64,000 nucleotides of DNA. Origin: Reinekea thalattae (GTDB lineage: Bacteria > Pseudomonadota > Gammaproteobacteria > Pseudomonadales > Natronospirillaceae). Within the stretch, counting starts at the first letter, position 1. The number at the start of each line of letters is the position of its first letter. The notes beneath the pieces are model-generated. The model had not been told where the DNA came from. It ran no database searches and worked only from the letters and a program-made list of their open reading frames with translations. Shown here in pieces: positions 9,170 through 18,265 of this stretch. The position numbers and the translations under genes were made by a program. The DNA is taken from contig NZ_VKAD01000001.1 in the NCBI RefSeq assembly GCF_008041945.1, positions 1,550,001 to 1,614,000 on the forward strand, given 5' to 3'.

Positions 9170-10444
9170 ATGACGACTTTCAATACTAAATCGACGGCCA
9201 ACACTGAACCCGCCTTCAATTACGACCTTGTTATTTCCGGTGGCGGCATGGTCGGTTTGGCGCTGGCAATTGCAGCGGCCAAACTCGACTTAACAGTCGC
9301 CGTGATCGAAAAAAACACCGCGATTGAACCAAGCCGCGAATTAAATGGCCCAACGCCTTACAACAGCCGAGTCAGCGCAATAAACCACAGCAGTGAACAG
9401 CTGCTAAAAAACCTCAAAGTTTGGCAACAGATTCCACATGATCGGCTGAGTGCCTACCAGCAAATGCATGTTTGGGATCGCTTAGGCGAAGGCGCTTTAA
9501 CCTTTCATGCCAGCGATGCGCACCAAACGCATCTTGGTCACATTATCGAAAACCAACAGCTGTTATCTGCCTTAACTGAGATCGCACAGCAGCACCGGCT
9601 CATCAGCCTAAAGTACACAACCAGCATTGAGTCATGGCATCAGGATGCGCAGCAGGTAAGGCTGACAACAGACAGCGGCGAAACGCTGACATGCAGGCAG
9701 CTGATCGCTTGCGAAGGCAAACAATCGGTTTTACGCGAACAGGCAGGCATTGCTAGCTGGCGCTGGAACTATCACCACAGTGCTGTAGTTTGCACTGTGC
9801 GCCACCAGCAAGCTCACCAGCAATGTGCGCGGCAGGTATTTTTAGAGTCAGGGCCGCTGGCCTTTTTACCACTGCCAGACGAGCACCAGTCGGCCATTGT
9901 TTGGTCTACCCAGCCCGATCAAGCCGATGCTTTATTGGCCATGAGTGATGAGCAATTTTGCCAGCAGCTGGAATACAGCTTTGAAACTCAACTGGGCAAA
10001 GTAGAGGCGGTTAGCAAGCGCCAACTACAGCCGTTGTCGGCCCAGCAAGCGCAACTCTATTTTAACAATCGCTTAGTCATTGTTGGCGATTCCGCGCACG
10101 CCATTCACCCGCTGGCAGGGTTGGGCGTTAATCTTGGCTTTTTGGATGTGGCGGCACTGGCAGAACAATGGCAATGGGCCAAAGGCAAATCGATAGATAT
10201 CGCCGACCGCCGAGTGATGCGACGCTTTCAACGACAACGCCAAAGTCATAACCTTGCGGTAGCCGGACTCATGGAAACCATCAAACGGTTATTCAGCAAC
10301 GATTCAACTGCCGCTGTTATCTTACGCAACCGGGTGCTCAAGCGGTTAAACCCGCTCAGCACACTAAAGCGACCGTTGATTGAAGGCGCTATGGGGCTGA
10401 CTGGCGTAACGCTGCCGCCCTTGTGCCAACCAAACGATGAATAA
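9170..10444 (+). CDS. ubiI: 2-octaprenylphenol hydroxylase (VisC/UbiI)
   Basis: This is the second FAD hydroxylase of the ubiquinone pathway, expected to hydroxylate C5 of the ring. The N-terminal [20 protein letters not shown] motif, [19 protein letters not shown], the HVWD segment and the [21 protein letters not shown] box place it in the UbiI/VisC group. The box reads GLG where the paralogue upstream has GQG. The ATG at 9170 gives 424 residues and follows ubiH by 19 bp. An in-frame ATG at 9047 lies inside ubiH and is rejected because the family similarity begins only after 9170. Assignment between UbiI and UbiF is less certain than the family. Confidence 0.9.
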   Translation: MTTFNTKSTANTEPAFNYDLVISGGGMVGLALAIAAAKLDLTVAVIEKNTAIEPSRELNGPTPYNSRVSAINHSSEQLLKNLKVWQQIPHDRLSAYQQMHVWDRLGEGALTFHASDAHQTHLGHIIENQQLLSALTEIAQQHRLISLKYTTSIESWHQDAQQVRLTTDSGETLTCRQLIACEGKQSVLREQAGIASWRWNYHHSAVVCTVRHQQAHQQCARQVFLESGPLAFLPLPDEHQSAIVWSTQPDQADALLAMSDEQFCQQLEYSFETQLGKVEAVSKRQLQPLSAQQAQLYFNNRLVIVGDSAHAIHPLAGLGVNLGFLDVAALAEQWQWAKGKSIDIADRRVMRRFQRQRQSHNLAVAGLMETIKRLFSNDSTAAVILRNRVLKRLNPLSTLKRPLIEGAMGLTGVTLPPLCQPNDE

Positions 10445-10527
10445 CACTCGTGGTTTTGACAACAGCAAAACCTAAATCAAAATCCAATCACCTATACTTA
10501 CTTTTTATTAATGGTCGAAATACATCT

Positions 10528-11001
10528 ATGTTTGATATCGCTCTATTTGAACCTCAAATTGCACCTAACACTGGCAATATAATCCGTCTGGCGGCCAATA
10601 ACGGCTGCCACCTACACCTTATTGAGCCTCTCGGGTTTAAGTTAGATGCCAAAAGTGTTCGCCGCGCCGGTTTGGATTACCACGACTTAGCCCATGTTAC
10701 GACGCATAAAGACTACTGGAGCTTTCAACAAGCCATGCAGGGGCGACGTATTTTAGCCTGTACCACCAAAGGCACCCGCAGTCACAGCTCGGTGGCCTAT
10801 ACCGAAACCGATGTTTTATTGTTTGGCGCTGAGACACATGGCTTACATCCAGACGTTATGGCCAGTATCGAACCGGATTTACGCATCAAAATACCAATGC
10901 GTGAGTCGAACCGCAGTTTAAATTTATCAAATTCTGTGGCAATTATTAGCTATGAGGCTTGGCGTCAACTAGACTATTTTGGCGCTAGTAATATTTCTTA
11001 A
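10528..11001 (+). CDS. trmL: tRNA (cytidine(34)-2'-O)-methyltransferase
   Basis: This SPOUT-class enzyme methylates the wobble ribose of tRNA-Leu isoacceptors using S-adenosylmethionine. Seen are the N-terminal [20 protein letters not shown] block, [21 protein letters not shown], the [10 protein letters not shown] segment and the C-terminal knot sequence [26 protein letters not shown]. The product from the ATG at 10528 is 157 residues, the usual TrmL length. An earlier in-frame start at 10450 would add 26 residues of no conserved character. The gene follows ubiI by about 80 bp, and a possible promoter lies in that gap. Confidence 0.95.
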   Translation: MFDIALFEPQIAPNTGNIIRLAANNGCHLHLIEPLGFKLDAKSVRRAGLDYHDLAHVTTHKDYWSFQQAMQGRRILACTTKGTRSHSSVAYTETDVLLFGAETHGLHPDVMASIEPDLRIKIPMRESNRSLNLSNSVAIISYEAWRQLDYFGASNIS

Positions 11002-11151
11002 CAAAACCCTATAACTAAGCGCATGCAGCATTAAGATGAAGAATTCTGTATCGCAGTTCTCATTTAAAGAAAAATGTTAACTTTCAGATATTTACACCTA
11101 TTAGCTGCTAAAATACTCTAAAACCCAATAAAATCGCGCAGTACTGTATTC

Positions 11152-12117
11152 ATGAATATCTCCTTTAAACGTCGCCCCAAAAAGCAATATTGGCTAAAAA
11201 TTGAGGCTAACAATCTAGTACTGTTCGAAAATGGTGCCTATACCGGTGGTTTACCTTACATAAAAGTACTGGCTTCAATTCAGGCCGCCGATGCACTGCA
11301 CAGTGCTGCGCAGTATGCGAGCTGGGTAAAACAGCACGTTAGCTCAACACTCAACCTATTGATCGCTGAAGACCTTTACCAACTCATACTGTCGGATATG
11401 CCGGACGTTCCAAGCACCGAGCTGGCTTCTGCCATGGAATTAAAGGCTGCTGAACTGCTCAGCTATGATATCGATGATGCATTAATTGACATTATTCAGT
11501 TACCTCCAGAGGCCTACCGCAGCCGAACCCGTATGGCATTTATTATCGCCATGCAGAAATCGCCAATGGAGCAGTGGTTGTCGGCCTTAGTTCAGGTCGG
11601 CATTCGCGTACCGGTTATCGATGTTGCCATCACTCAATTAAGAAACTTCGGTTTGCGAGTGCAAAACTATAGCACCTCTGGCCTATTTCATATTGAGCCT
11701 AATCGGTCGCACCTTATTTTGAATTACAACGACGAGATGGTGCTTTCAAGAACCTTCGACTCCGGCATTAATGACCTTGATGCCATCGACGACTTGCCAA
11801 AGCCAGTCAGTAGCAACGAGCTATTTATCGAAGAAGAGGCGCAATCTGCCATCCAATTGGAATCCTTGGCACTCGATATTCGGCGCTCGTTTGACTATTA
11901 CGAATCTCAATTAGGCTTGGGAGCCATTGCCGAATTAAACATCCTCTGCCGTAAAGATCACCAGCATTTAGTTGAATCGCTTGCAACAAGACTCGGCGTG
12001 CGTTGCAACTTCGTCGACCCGTCAGACTATTTACATCTATCCAGCAGCTCAGCAATGAAAGCTGCAGATTTAGACGCTGATCTAATCGGCTCGGCTTTTC
12101 GTGAGGCATTATCATGA
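11152..12117 (+). CDS. mshI: MSHA biogenesis protein MshI (PilM-like)
   Basis: This is the first gene of a ten-gene pilus operon. The 321-residue cytoplasmic protein resembles the actin-fold PilM/MshI proteins, which form the inner-membrane platform with PilN- and PilO-like partners. Visible features are the N-terminal WLKIEANNLVLFENGAY strand region, a central DVAITQLRNFGLR segment and the C-terminal SLALDIRRSFDYYESQLGLGAI helix typical of PilM-type proteins. No membrane helix is present. It overlaps the next gene by 4 bp (ATGA). The assignment rests on these features together with the firmly identified msh genes downstream. Confidence 0.82.
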   Translation: MNISFKRRPKKQYWLKIEANNLVLFENGAYTGGLPYIKVLASIQAADALHSAAQYASWVKQHVSSTLNLLIAEDLYQLILSDMPDVPSTELASAMELKAAELLSYDIDDALIDIIQLPPEAYRSRTRMAFIIAMQKSPMEQWLSALVQVGIRVPVIDVAITQLRNFGLRVQNYSTSGLFHIEPNRSHLILNYNDEMVLSRTFDSGINDLDAIDDLPKPVSSNELFIEEEAQSAIQLESLALDIRRSFDYYESQLGLGAIAELNILCRKDHQHLVESLATRLGVRCNFVDPSDYLHLSSSSAMKAADLDADLIGSAFREALS

Positions 12118-12854
12118 CCCACCAAGTCAACCTTTGGCGCAATCAAAAACTCACCGGTTATGGCCCGCTGCAACTGGAACACTTTTTATTAGTCATCGCT
12201 GCGGCGGTGATATCTGCCATTCTTTGGTTTACTTATAACCTGATTAATTATCATCAAACCTTAAATGAGATTGACTACTGGAGTGAGCAAGCCGAAAACA
12301 GTTTGGCGCAATTGAGAAAATTCCAAAAAGATAATCCAAACGTGGGTGATGAAGCGCAGCTGCAAGCATTAAATCAACTTTACTCTCAGCGTTTACAGCA
12401 GGCTCGAGATATCCATCTAGGGTTAAGCTATTCTGGCGGTGACTCCGTTGAAGGCTTTACTCTGCCACTAGGCTATTTAACCGATCACGATATCGAAGGC
12501 TTATGGCTGAATAAGATTTATCTGCAAGACAGCTATCGCGTCTATAGGCTCGAAGGCTACGCTCGTGCGCCTGAATTAATCGCCACCTACATTGAAGGCT
12601 TAAAAGACAGCGTATTCCAAGGTTTGAGTATCGACCAGCTCAGTGTTCGCCAACACCCAGAACAGCAATCCTTATGGATGTTTTCCATTGGCAATACCGT
12701 TAATCCTAATTCGGAAGAAGATGACTCTGATCTAGAACAGCTGCTTGCACCTAACGCCGCAAATTCAAACTCAGCGCTAGGCGAGTCATCGCTTTGGCAA
12801 TTGGTTGTCGACCAGAAAGACGACAACACAGAAAACTCGGAAGAAAGTTACTAA
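12114..12854 (+). CDS. PilN-like MSHA assembly protein
   Basis: This 246-residue bitopic protein has a short cytoplasmic N-terminus (HQVNLWRNQKL), a membrane helix at about 24-42, a coiled coil around 48-95 and a periplasmic C-terminal part. The N-terminal 'VNLWR' motif near the start is the classic PilN signature that docks on a PilM-type partner, here the upstream mshI product. In Vibrio this position is filled by a second mshI-numbered gene. Translation is coupled at both ends, by a 4-bp overlap with mshI and a 1-bp overlap (TAATG) with mshJ. The C-terminal tail is acidic and low in complexity. Confidence 0.78.
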   Translation: MTHQVNLWRNQKLTGYGPLQLEHFLLVIAAAVISAILWFTYNLINYHQTLNEIDYWSEQAENSLAQLRKFQKDNPNVGDEAQLQALNQLYSQRLQQARDIHLGLSYSGGDSVEGFTLPLGYLTDHDIEGLWLNKIYLQDSYRVYRLEGYARAPELIATYIEGLKDSVFQGLSIDQLSVRQHPEQQSLWMFSIGNTVNPNSEEDDSDLEQLLAPNAANSNSALGESSLWQLVVDQKDDNTENSEESY

Positions 12855-13501
12855 TGCCTTATAAAAAAATTTACTCGTTACGGCTTTCTATCGACAGGCT
12901 GAATATCCGTGAACGGATAATGGTTATGCTCGCCTGTTTTATTCTGATCATTGCTTTAGGTCATGGCCTTGTCATGCTGTTTAAACTCAATCAGGTTGCA
13001 GCATTAGAAGCTAACTTAGCGCAAAAACAACAGGCAACGGTAAGCTATGACACCGCCCTTGCCAGTTTAAAAGCTTCAACAAACAACCCGAACGTGATGG
13101 CGTTGCGCCGCAGCAATGAACGATTAGCCGAGCGCATTGAAGCGATAGAAAAAAAATTCAAAAGCATCGAGACCTCATTAATTTCACCCGGTCAAATGAT
13201 CAGCCTGCTGCGTCAGCTGTTAGAAAAAGAAAATCAATTGGCACTAAAAAGTTTTGAAGTCTTACCTGTTGTTCCGGTCGAAGCACAGTCAACAGGCGTG
13301 CGATTATTTTATCAGCATTCTATTGCGATCGAGTTAGAAGGCACCTTTGAAAGCCTCACTCAATACCTCACAGAAATAGAGACGCTAGATGCCGATTTGT
13401 TTTGGGATAACCTTTCTGTCGAAACAGAAAACTTCCCAACACTGAACATAAAACTGCAGGTTCATACCCTGAGCCGAAATGAGAGGTGGTTGCGTGTTTA
13501 A
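12854..13501 (+). CDS. mshJ: MSHA biogenesis protein MshJ (PilO-like)
   Basis: A membrane helix at about 25-45 follows a basic N-terminus. A periplasmic coiled coil (about 50-115) and a ferredoxin-like C-terminal domain (LRQLLEKENQLALKSFEVLPV onward) follow. This is the PilO-type architecture of MshJ. The start ATG at 12854 shares one base with the stop of the preceding gene. A longer frame beginning at 12794 overlaps that gene and has no conserved residues, so it is rejected. The protein is expected to pair with the PilN-like protein in the inner membrane. Confidence 0.83.
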   Translation: MPYKKIYSLRLSIDRLNIRERIMVMLACFILIIALGHGLVMLFKLNQVAALEANLAQKQQATVSYDTALASLKASTNNPNVMALRRSNERLAERIEAIEKKFKSIETSLISPGQMISLLRQLLEKENQLALKSFEVLPVVPVEAQSTGVRLFYQHSIAIELEGTFESLTQYLTEIETLDADLFWDNLSVETENFPTLNIKLQVHTLSRNERWLRV

Positions 13502-13877
13502 TTTCTCGACCAGTACTCGTGCTTGGCGTTTTTTAATATCAGTAGTGGCCTGTTTGTTGTGTTTAACATTGCAGCTATCCAGCGCCAACCCGATGCGTCC
13601 AGACACTGGCAAGCCTGCGGTGACGCCGACGCAAAAACCAACAGCCGTTGTTAGCGCACCTGCGCTACCAACATTAAGCAGTATTTTAATTATTGGTGAT
13701 TATCGCGTTGCCGTTTTTACTCGAGGCCGCGAACGCACTATTGGACAGCGCATCAACGGTTATACCGTCGTCCAAATTGAACCGGAATATATAGTCATGA
13801 AGCAAGGAACCAGAGAAGTGACTTTGAAGATTAAAAGCCGCGGTGCTTTATCAATAACACCTGCAGGCAAGGAGTAA
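13494..13877 (+). CDS. mshK: MSHA biogenesis protein MshK (PilP-like)
   Basis: This short periplasmic protein has a signal-peptide-like N-terminus (ISVVACLLCLTLQLSSA), a Pro/Thr/Ala linker and a C-terminal PilP-type beta domain (GDYRVAVFTRGRERTIGQRINGYTVVQIEPEYIVMKQGTR). PilP-type proteins link the inner-membrane platform to the secretin. I prefer the GTG at 13494 as start because AGAGGTGG lies 4-5 bases before it. The ATG at 13479 would extend the overlap with mshJ and lacks a good ribosome-binding site. It is followed after 3 bp by mshL. The assignment depends partly on position between mshJ and mshL. Confidence 0.78.
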   Translation: MFNFSTSTRAWRFLISVVACLLCLTLQLSSANPMRPDTGKPAVTPTQKPTAVVSAPALPTLSSILIIGDYRVAVFTRGRERTIGQRINGYTVVQIEPEYIVMKQGTREVTLKIKSRGALSITPAGKE

Positions 13878-13880
13878 TTC

Positions 13881-15440
13881 GTGAAAAAAACAAACCGCTC
13901 AGCCACACTCGTAACGGTCATCACTGTTAGTCTCTTCGGTTGTACTACCGTCGAGACTGCGCGCGTTAATTTTGAACCGATGGATTTTGAGAGCGAGCTA
14001 CAAAGCACTCAACAACAACTATCTGCAACCTCGACAACAACCAGTGTTGAGACTCCAGATTCGTTAACGCAGGACTTACTGATCTTAACCGGCGGCGCTA
14101 TCGACACTGCTGACAAGCTCGATATCGAAGCTCGTAATCGCCCTGCAAAACAATTTTTTAATGAGCTAGGCAAAACCCAAGACATCAATATTTTGGTCGA
14201 CCCTTTGGTTAACGACAACATTACGCTGTCGTTACGCCGCGTGACATTCGACCAAATCATCGCCGCACTGCAAGACAGTTATGGTTATGACTTCACTAAA
14301 ACCAGTTATGGTTACCGAGTCACCCCAAGCCAAGTCACTACCAAAATTTATCGCCTTAACTACCTAAACGTTGATCGCCAAGGTTTGGCAACCACCGAAA
14401 TCGGTGGCGATGATGGCAACACACTAACAACAACGTTCTCGGCGTCTGCATCATCACAGAGCAATGGTTTTTGGGCCGGCATTGAAAAGTCTGTCGAAGG
14501 CTTTATCGATGACCAAACTGACGAACGCAAAGCCATTGTTGTAAACCCTCAAACCGGCTTGTTGGTAGTGAGCGCAACAACGCAAGAGCATGTTCGTATT
14601 GCTCAGTTTTTAGTCGATGCGCAACTTATTTTGCAGAAGCAAGTAATCATCGAAGCGAAAATTGTTGAAGTGGTACTGAACCAAGAATACAGCTCTGGTA
14701 TTGACTGGTCGTTCCTTAACAACAGCGCACTCAGCAATGGTAGCTTTGGTGCTGGCATTTTAGGTGACAGCCTAGACGGCGTTGAAGATGTTGGCGGAGT
14801 GTTCAACCTCAGCCTATCGATTGATGACTTTACCGCGGTACTTGAACTACTCGAATATCAGGGTGACGCTCAAGTATTATCCAGCCCTCGCGTATCAACA
14901 ATGAACAACCAAAAAGCGATTATCAAAGTCGGTGCCGACGAATACTTTGCCACGGTAACCTCTGTTGAAACGGAGCTTGATGACGATGACGAAACAACAA
15001 CTGTGTCACCGACCATTGAGTTGGAACAGTTCTTCTCTGGTATCGCGTTAGATGTAACACCACAAATTGCTCAGGACGATAATGTCACCTTACACGTGCG
15101 CCCAACCGTTACTGAAGTCAGCTCTCAAACCAAAACACTGGAGTTCGACGGCGAAGACTATTCCTTACCGTTGGCCTACTCAAATATTCGTGAGTCCGAC
15201 AGCATTATTCGCGCTAAGAGCGGCCAGATTGTCGTCATCGGTGGTTTGTTGCAGCAGTCTAAAGACATCAGTTCAACCGGACTCCCTTGGTTCCAAAACA
15301 TCCCTGGTATTCGCTTTTTCTTTGCTCAAGATCGTCAAGCACAAACCAAAAGCGAACTGGTTATTTTGTTGAAACCAACTGTCTATGACGGTGAAACATC
15401 GTTGAACGATATTGACCAACTATTAAATCGATTTAAATAG
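13881..15440 (+). CDS. mshL: MSHA secretin MshL
   Basis: This is the outer-membrane secretin through which the pilus passes. The protein starts with GTG and has a lipoprotein signal ending in LFGC (Cys about 21). A secretin N-domain follows (INILVDPLVNDNITLSLRRVTFDQIIAALQDSYGYDF), then the C-terminal secretin beta-barrel (QVLSSPRVSTMNNQKAIIKVG, SGQIVVIGGLLQQS, LPWFQNIPGIRFFF, KSELVILLKPTVYD). The total of 519 residues is normal. A GGAG ribosome-binding site lies about 7 bases before the GTG. Identification is firm because of the neighbouring mshM and mshE genes. Confidence 0.93.
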   Translation: MKKTNRSATLVTVITVSLFGCTTVETARVNFEPMDFESELQSTQQQLSATSTTTSVETPDSLTQDLLILTGGAIDTADKLDIEARNRPAKQFFNELGKTQDINILVDPLVNDNITLSLRRVTFDQIIAALQDSYGYDFTKTSYGYRVTPSQVTTKIYRLNYLNVDRQGLATTEIGGDDGNTLTTTFSASASSQSNGFWAGIEKSVEGFIDDQTDERKAIVVNPQTGLLVVSATTQEHVRIAQFLVDAQLILQKQVIIEAKIVEVVLNQEYSSGIDWSFLNNSALSNGSFGAGILGDSLDGVEDVGGVFNLSLSIDDFTAVLELLEYQGDAQVLSSPRVSTMNNQKAIIKVGADEYFATVTSVETELDDDDETTTVSPTIELEQFFSGIALDVTPQIAQDDNVTLHVRPTVTEVSSQTKTLEFDGEDYSLPLAYSNIRESDSIIRAKSGQIVVIGGLLQQSKDISSTGLPWFQNIPGIRFFFAQDRQAQTKSELVILLKPTVYDGETSLNDIDQLLNRFK

Positions 15441-15459
15441 TCGAGGTTTATTCGCAACT

Positions 15460-16356
15460 ATGTACGCAGATTTTTTTGGATTCAAACAGTCGCCATTTTC
15501 TTTGTCACCAGACACGGAATTGTTCGTCAATTTACAAGGACACCAGCGCTGTTTTGAATTGATGACGCATGTACTAGAAAGTGGCGAAGGATTTTTAAAA
15601 GTCATTGGCGAAGTTGGTACCGGCAAAACCATTTTATGCCGTAAACTACTTCGCTATTTAGAAACCGAAGCACAAGATAATTACCACTCCGTTTATGTGC
15701 CAAATCCAATGTTGTCACCCATCGGCCTTTATCGTGCAGTTGGCAAAGAACTCGGATTAAACCTACAGCAACAACAAGATACCGATGCGCTGTTAAGCCA
15801 CATTACCGACCGAATTTTAGCCTTGGCTGACTCGCACCGCAGTATCGTTATTGTGGTCGACGAATCGCAATCACTGCCGGCACAAACACTGGAAGCCTTA
15901 CGACTCATTACTAATCTAGAAACCGAAGATCGCAAGCTGGTTCAAGTCATCCTGTTTGGTCAAACCGAGTTAGATACGCTGCTAAATCAAGATCGTTTCC
16001 GTCAGCTAAGGCAACGCATTACTTTTGCTCACAGACTTACAGCACTGAAGGCAGTTGAAACCAAACAGTACGTCAACTTCCGCTTATCCCGCAGCGGCTA
16101 TAACGGTCGTCCACTGTTTACCAACAAAGCGATTAAGCAGCTGCATCGCTTTAGCAATGGTACGCCGCGCTTAATCAACGTATTGGCGCACAAAAGCTTA
16201 CTCGCAGCCTTTGCCGAACATTCCAGTGTGGTGACGCCTAAGCACGTTAAAACCGCCGCACAGGATAACGGCGAACGCCATGCGCTGCCATTATCGTGGA
16301 TTCTAACAGCCTCCATTTTGATCTTCCTTGGCGTCATCGCCTGGAGACTGTTATGA
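15460..16356 (+). CDS. mshM: MSHA biogenesis ATPase MshM (ExeA-like)
   Basis: This AAA ATPase resembles ExeA/GspA, which helps secretin assembly by remodelling or binding peptidoglycan. It begins MYADFFGFKQSPFSLSPD, the standard opening of this family. Walker A is GEVGTGKT (residues 50-57), Walker B is IVIVVDESQ, and a FGQTELD sensor region follows. A single membrane helix sits at the extreme C-terminus (about 277-297), so the ATPase is cytoplasmic and tail-anchored. The gene starts 19 bp after mshL and overlaps mshN by an ATGA. Confidence 0.93.
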   Translation: MYADFFGFKQSPFSLSPDTELFVNLQGHQRCFELMTHVLESGEGFLKVIGEVGTGKTILCRKLLRYLETEAQDNYHSVYVPNPMLSPIGLYRAVGKELGLNLQQQQDTDALLSHITDRILALADSHRSIVIVVDESQSLPAQTLEALRLITNLETEDRKLVQVILFGQTELDTLLNQDRFRQLRQRITFAHRLTALKAVETKQYVNFRLSRSGYNGRPLFTNKAIKQLHRFSNGTPRLINVLAHKSLLAAFAEHSSVVTPKHVKTAAQDNGERHALPLSWILTASILIFLGVIAWRLL

Positions 16357-17426
16357 GTAAAATCCACCAGGCGCTGCGTAATACTCAGCGCCAGCGTCGA
16401 TCTTTTCAAAAGGCGGCATTCAATCCTTTATCAGGTCGACAAAACAGACCTAACCTATTGCGCCGGCTGAGTTATATTTTTTCTGCACTATTAATCACAT
16501 CCGCGCTGGCAATGACTTTTTTTTGGCCACAGCTGAGTGAATGGTTTGGTCATCGGCTGCTCGGCTATCCCGCGAACCAAACGGCTGAAGAACGAGCCGC
16601 GCTTGCTAAAAACGAAATCCAACCCGTTCAAGCTCAGGCAGCACTGGAAACAACCGCTAGCGCCAGTGAAACAGACCAAACAGTCTCTATTGCTGATGCA
16701 GCCATTCAGGCCAAAACATCAGAGCCTGCAGAAACTGTAGCCAGCGATCTAAGCACAGAAACAAACGAACAAAGCCCGGGCATTCAATTGGCCATTGCAC
16801 CGCCCATTCAGGCGTTAGCTGAACCAAGACAAGCTCCGGTTCAACCAACAAAACCGAAAGAGACCGCAACAACCGCGCAACAACCGATCACTGCCAAACC
16901 TGCGGTCAATACACCACCTTCTCTTGCAGCAAATGCGCCTGAGCCATCCACGCCTAGTATTCGGCGCAGCAGCCTAAATTGGCAAGAAAAGGTTAGCCAG
17001 GCACTTCAAGCTCAAGACCTTAACGAAGCAGAACAACAATTAAAATTATGGATTGGTGCGCAACCCGATGCCGCTGAGCCTCGACTAATGTTGGCGCGCA
17101 TTTACATCAGCCGCGAACATCACCTCGCGGCAGAGCCTTTACTGGCAAATTTACAGGGCCAAATCGAAGCCGATGCACTGCTTGGCCTTATTTACGAAAA
17201 AACCCAGCGACATGCTTTAGCGGCCGATACCTTCAAGCAACTCTATAGAAAACAGCCTAGCAACCATAAATGGCTGCTGTTTTGGGCAATTAACAGCGAA
17301 AACAGCAATCAATTGGAAATTGCTAAGCGTCTGTACCAAACTTACATCAGTCAGTTTTCTCAAGTAGATAGCGCCTTAACTGGCTTTGCGCAACGCAGGC
17401 TCTCAGCGCTAGGAGGCGTTCAATGA
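16353..17426 (+). CDS. mshN: MSHA biogenesis protein MshN (TPR)
   Basis: The N-terminus MSKIHQALRNTQRQRR followed by a membrane helix near residues 42-62 is typical of MshN. A long Pro/Ala/Gln/Thr-rich periplasmic linker (about 75-220) leads to C-terminal tetratricopeptide repeats (about 225-350, with LMLARIYISREHHLAAEPLL and LGLIYEKTQRHALAADTFKQLY). The ATG at 16353 overlaps the mshM stop by 4 bp. A longer frame from 16296 would run inside mshM and is rejected. The protein is thought to organise the assembly complex in the periplasm; its exact role is not established. Confidence 0.85.
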   Translation: MSKIHQALRNTQRQRRSFQKAAFNPLSGRQNRPNLLRRLSYIFSALLITSALAMTFFWPQLSEWFGHRLLGYPANQTAEERAALAKNEIQPVQAQAALETTASASETDQTVSIADAAIQAKTSEPAETVASDLSTETNEQSPGIQLAIAPPIQALAEPRQAPVQPTKPKETATTAQQPITAKPAVNTPPSLAANAPEPSTPSIRRSSLNWQEKVSQALQAQDLNEAEQQLKLWIGAQPDAAEPRLMLARIYISREHHLAAEPLLANLQGQIEADALLGLIYEKTQRHALAADTFKQLYRKQPSNHKWLLFWAINSENSNQLEIAKRLYQTYISQFSQVDSALTGFAQRRLSALGGVQ

Positions 17427-18265
17427 AAGACAACGAAACCTTACTGAATGTTCTCATTGAGCATACAGATATAGACAAAACGCTGCTCAACTCCGTCTAC
17501 AGTGAATTGCCCGCTGATGCTGACCTTAACGCCTTTCGTAGTAAGCTGCTCGATAGCCAGCTGATCAGTTACGAGAAACTGATGAGCTTAAGCATCCATG
17601 AATTTTTAGTCCCCAAAACAGAAGCTTTGTTAGACCAGTTGTTCGAACATAAAAAGCATCTATCTAGCTTTGACCAACCAGAAGAAGAAAAGAAATTCCA
17701 TCTTGATGGCGTTGCAGAATTGAAACCGACCTTTATTCTTGGCACTAGCGAATTAGAGTTAGCGGTACCGAAAACCGATATTTCTAAGCTGGTGTTTCAG
17801 CATTCTGATGAAAAGCAGGCCATCATGCTGGCAATGGATATGTGTACAATGGGTGAAGTGAAAGAAGCCGAACTAATCCTAATTGAAACTGTTGATTCCT
17901 TTCCTGAATCGACCGCGGCGCAAATCACGCTATGTTGGTTGTATTTTTCTGCTGGTAAATTTCGTCAAGTTGAAGAGTGGGCAAAGCATTTACTTGAGAT
18001 CAGGCCAACCAGTGTGCTCGGTCTTTGGTTCCAAGCTCAAGCAGAACAATTAAACAGCAATCACAGCGCGGCTATTAAACATTTCCAAAGTCTGGTAAAA
18101 ATTAAAAAACCTATGCCACTTTGGCATCTATTGCTGGGGTATTCGTTACAAAAAACGGGTGCCGATGCAGAAGCTCTTAAGAGCTACCAAACTTTTTTAA
18201 GCCTGGGTAATTTTGGCGAACAAAGTAAGTTCGCGATTCAACAGGTGAAGGAGCTGAGCAAATGA
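17423..18265 (+). CDS. Unrecognised TPR protein between mshN and mshE
   Basis: I do not recognise this 280-residue protein as a standard Msh component. It has no signal peptide and no membrane helix, so it is probably cytoplasmic. The N-terminal ~65 residues form a small helical domain (LLNVLIEHTDIDKTLLNSVY...). A middle linker follows. Residues about 130-275 form tetratricopeptide-like repeats (MCTMGEVKEAELILIETVDSFPES, LCWLYFSAGKFRQVEEWAKHLLEI, LLGYSLQKTGADAEALKSYQTFLSLG). It overlaps both mshN and mshE by ATGA, so translation should be tightly coupled. This suggests an accessory partner of the MshE ATPase or of MshN, but that is inference from position. Confidence 0.8.
   Translation: MKDNETLLNVLIEHTDIDKTLLNSVYSELPADADLNAFRSKLLDSQLISYEKLMSLSIHEFLVPKTEALLDQLFEHKKHLSSFDQPEEEKKFHLDGVAELKPTFILGTSELELAVPKTDISKLVFQHSDEKQAIMLAMDMCTMGEVKEAELILIETVDSFPESTAAQITLCWLYFSAGKFRQVEEWAKHLLEIRPTSVLGLWFQAQAEQLNSNHSAAIKHFQSLVKIKKPMPLWHLLLGYSLQKTGADAEALKSYQTFLSLGNFGEQSKFAIQQVKELSK

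Noticed and set aside
12794-12853. Upstream start of mshJ inside the PilN-like gene
   Set aside because: The added residues have no Msh character and TAATG coupling at 12854 is a better fit.
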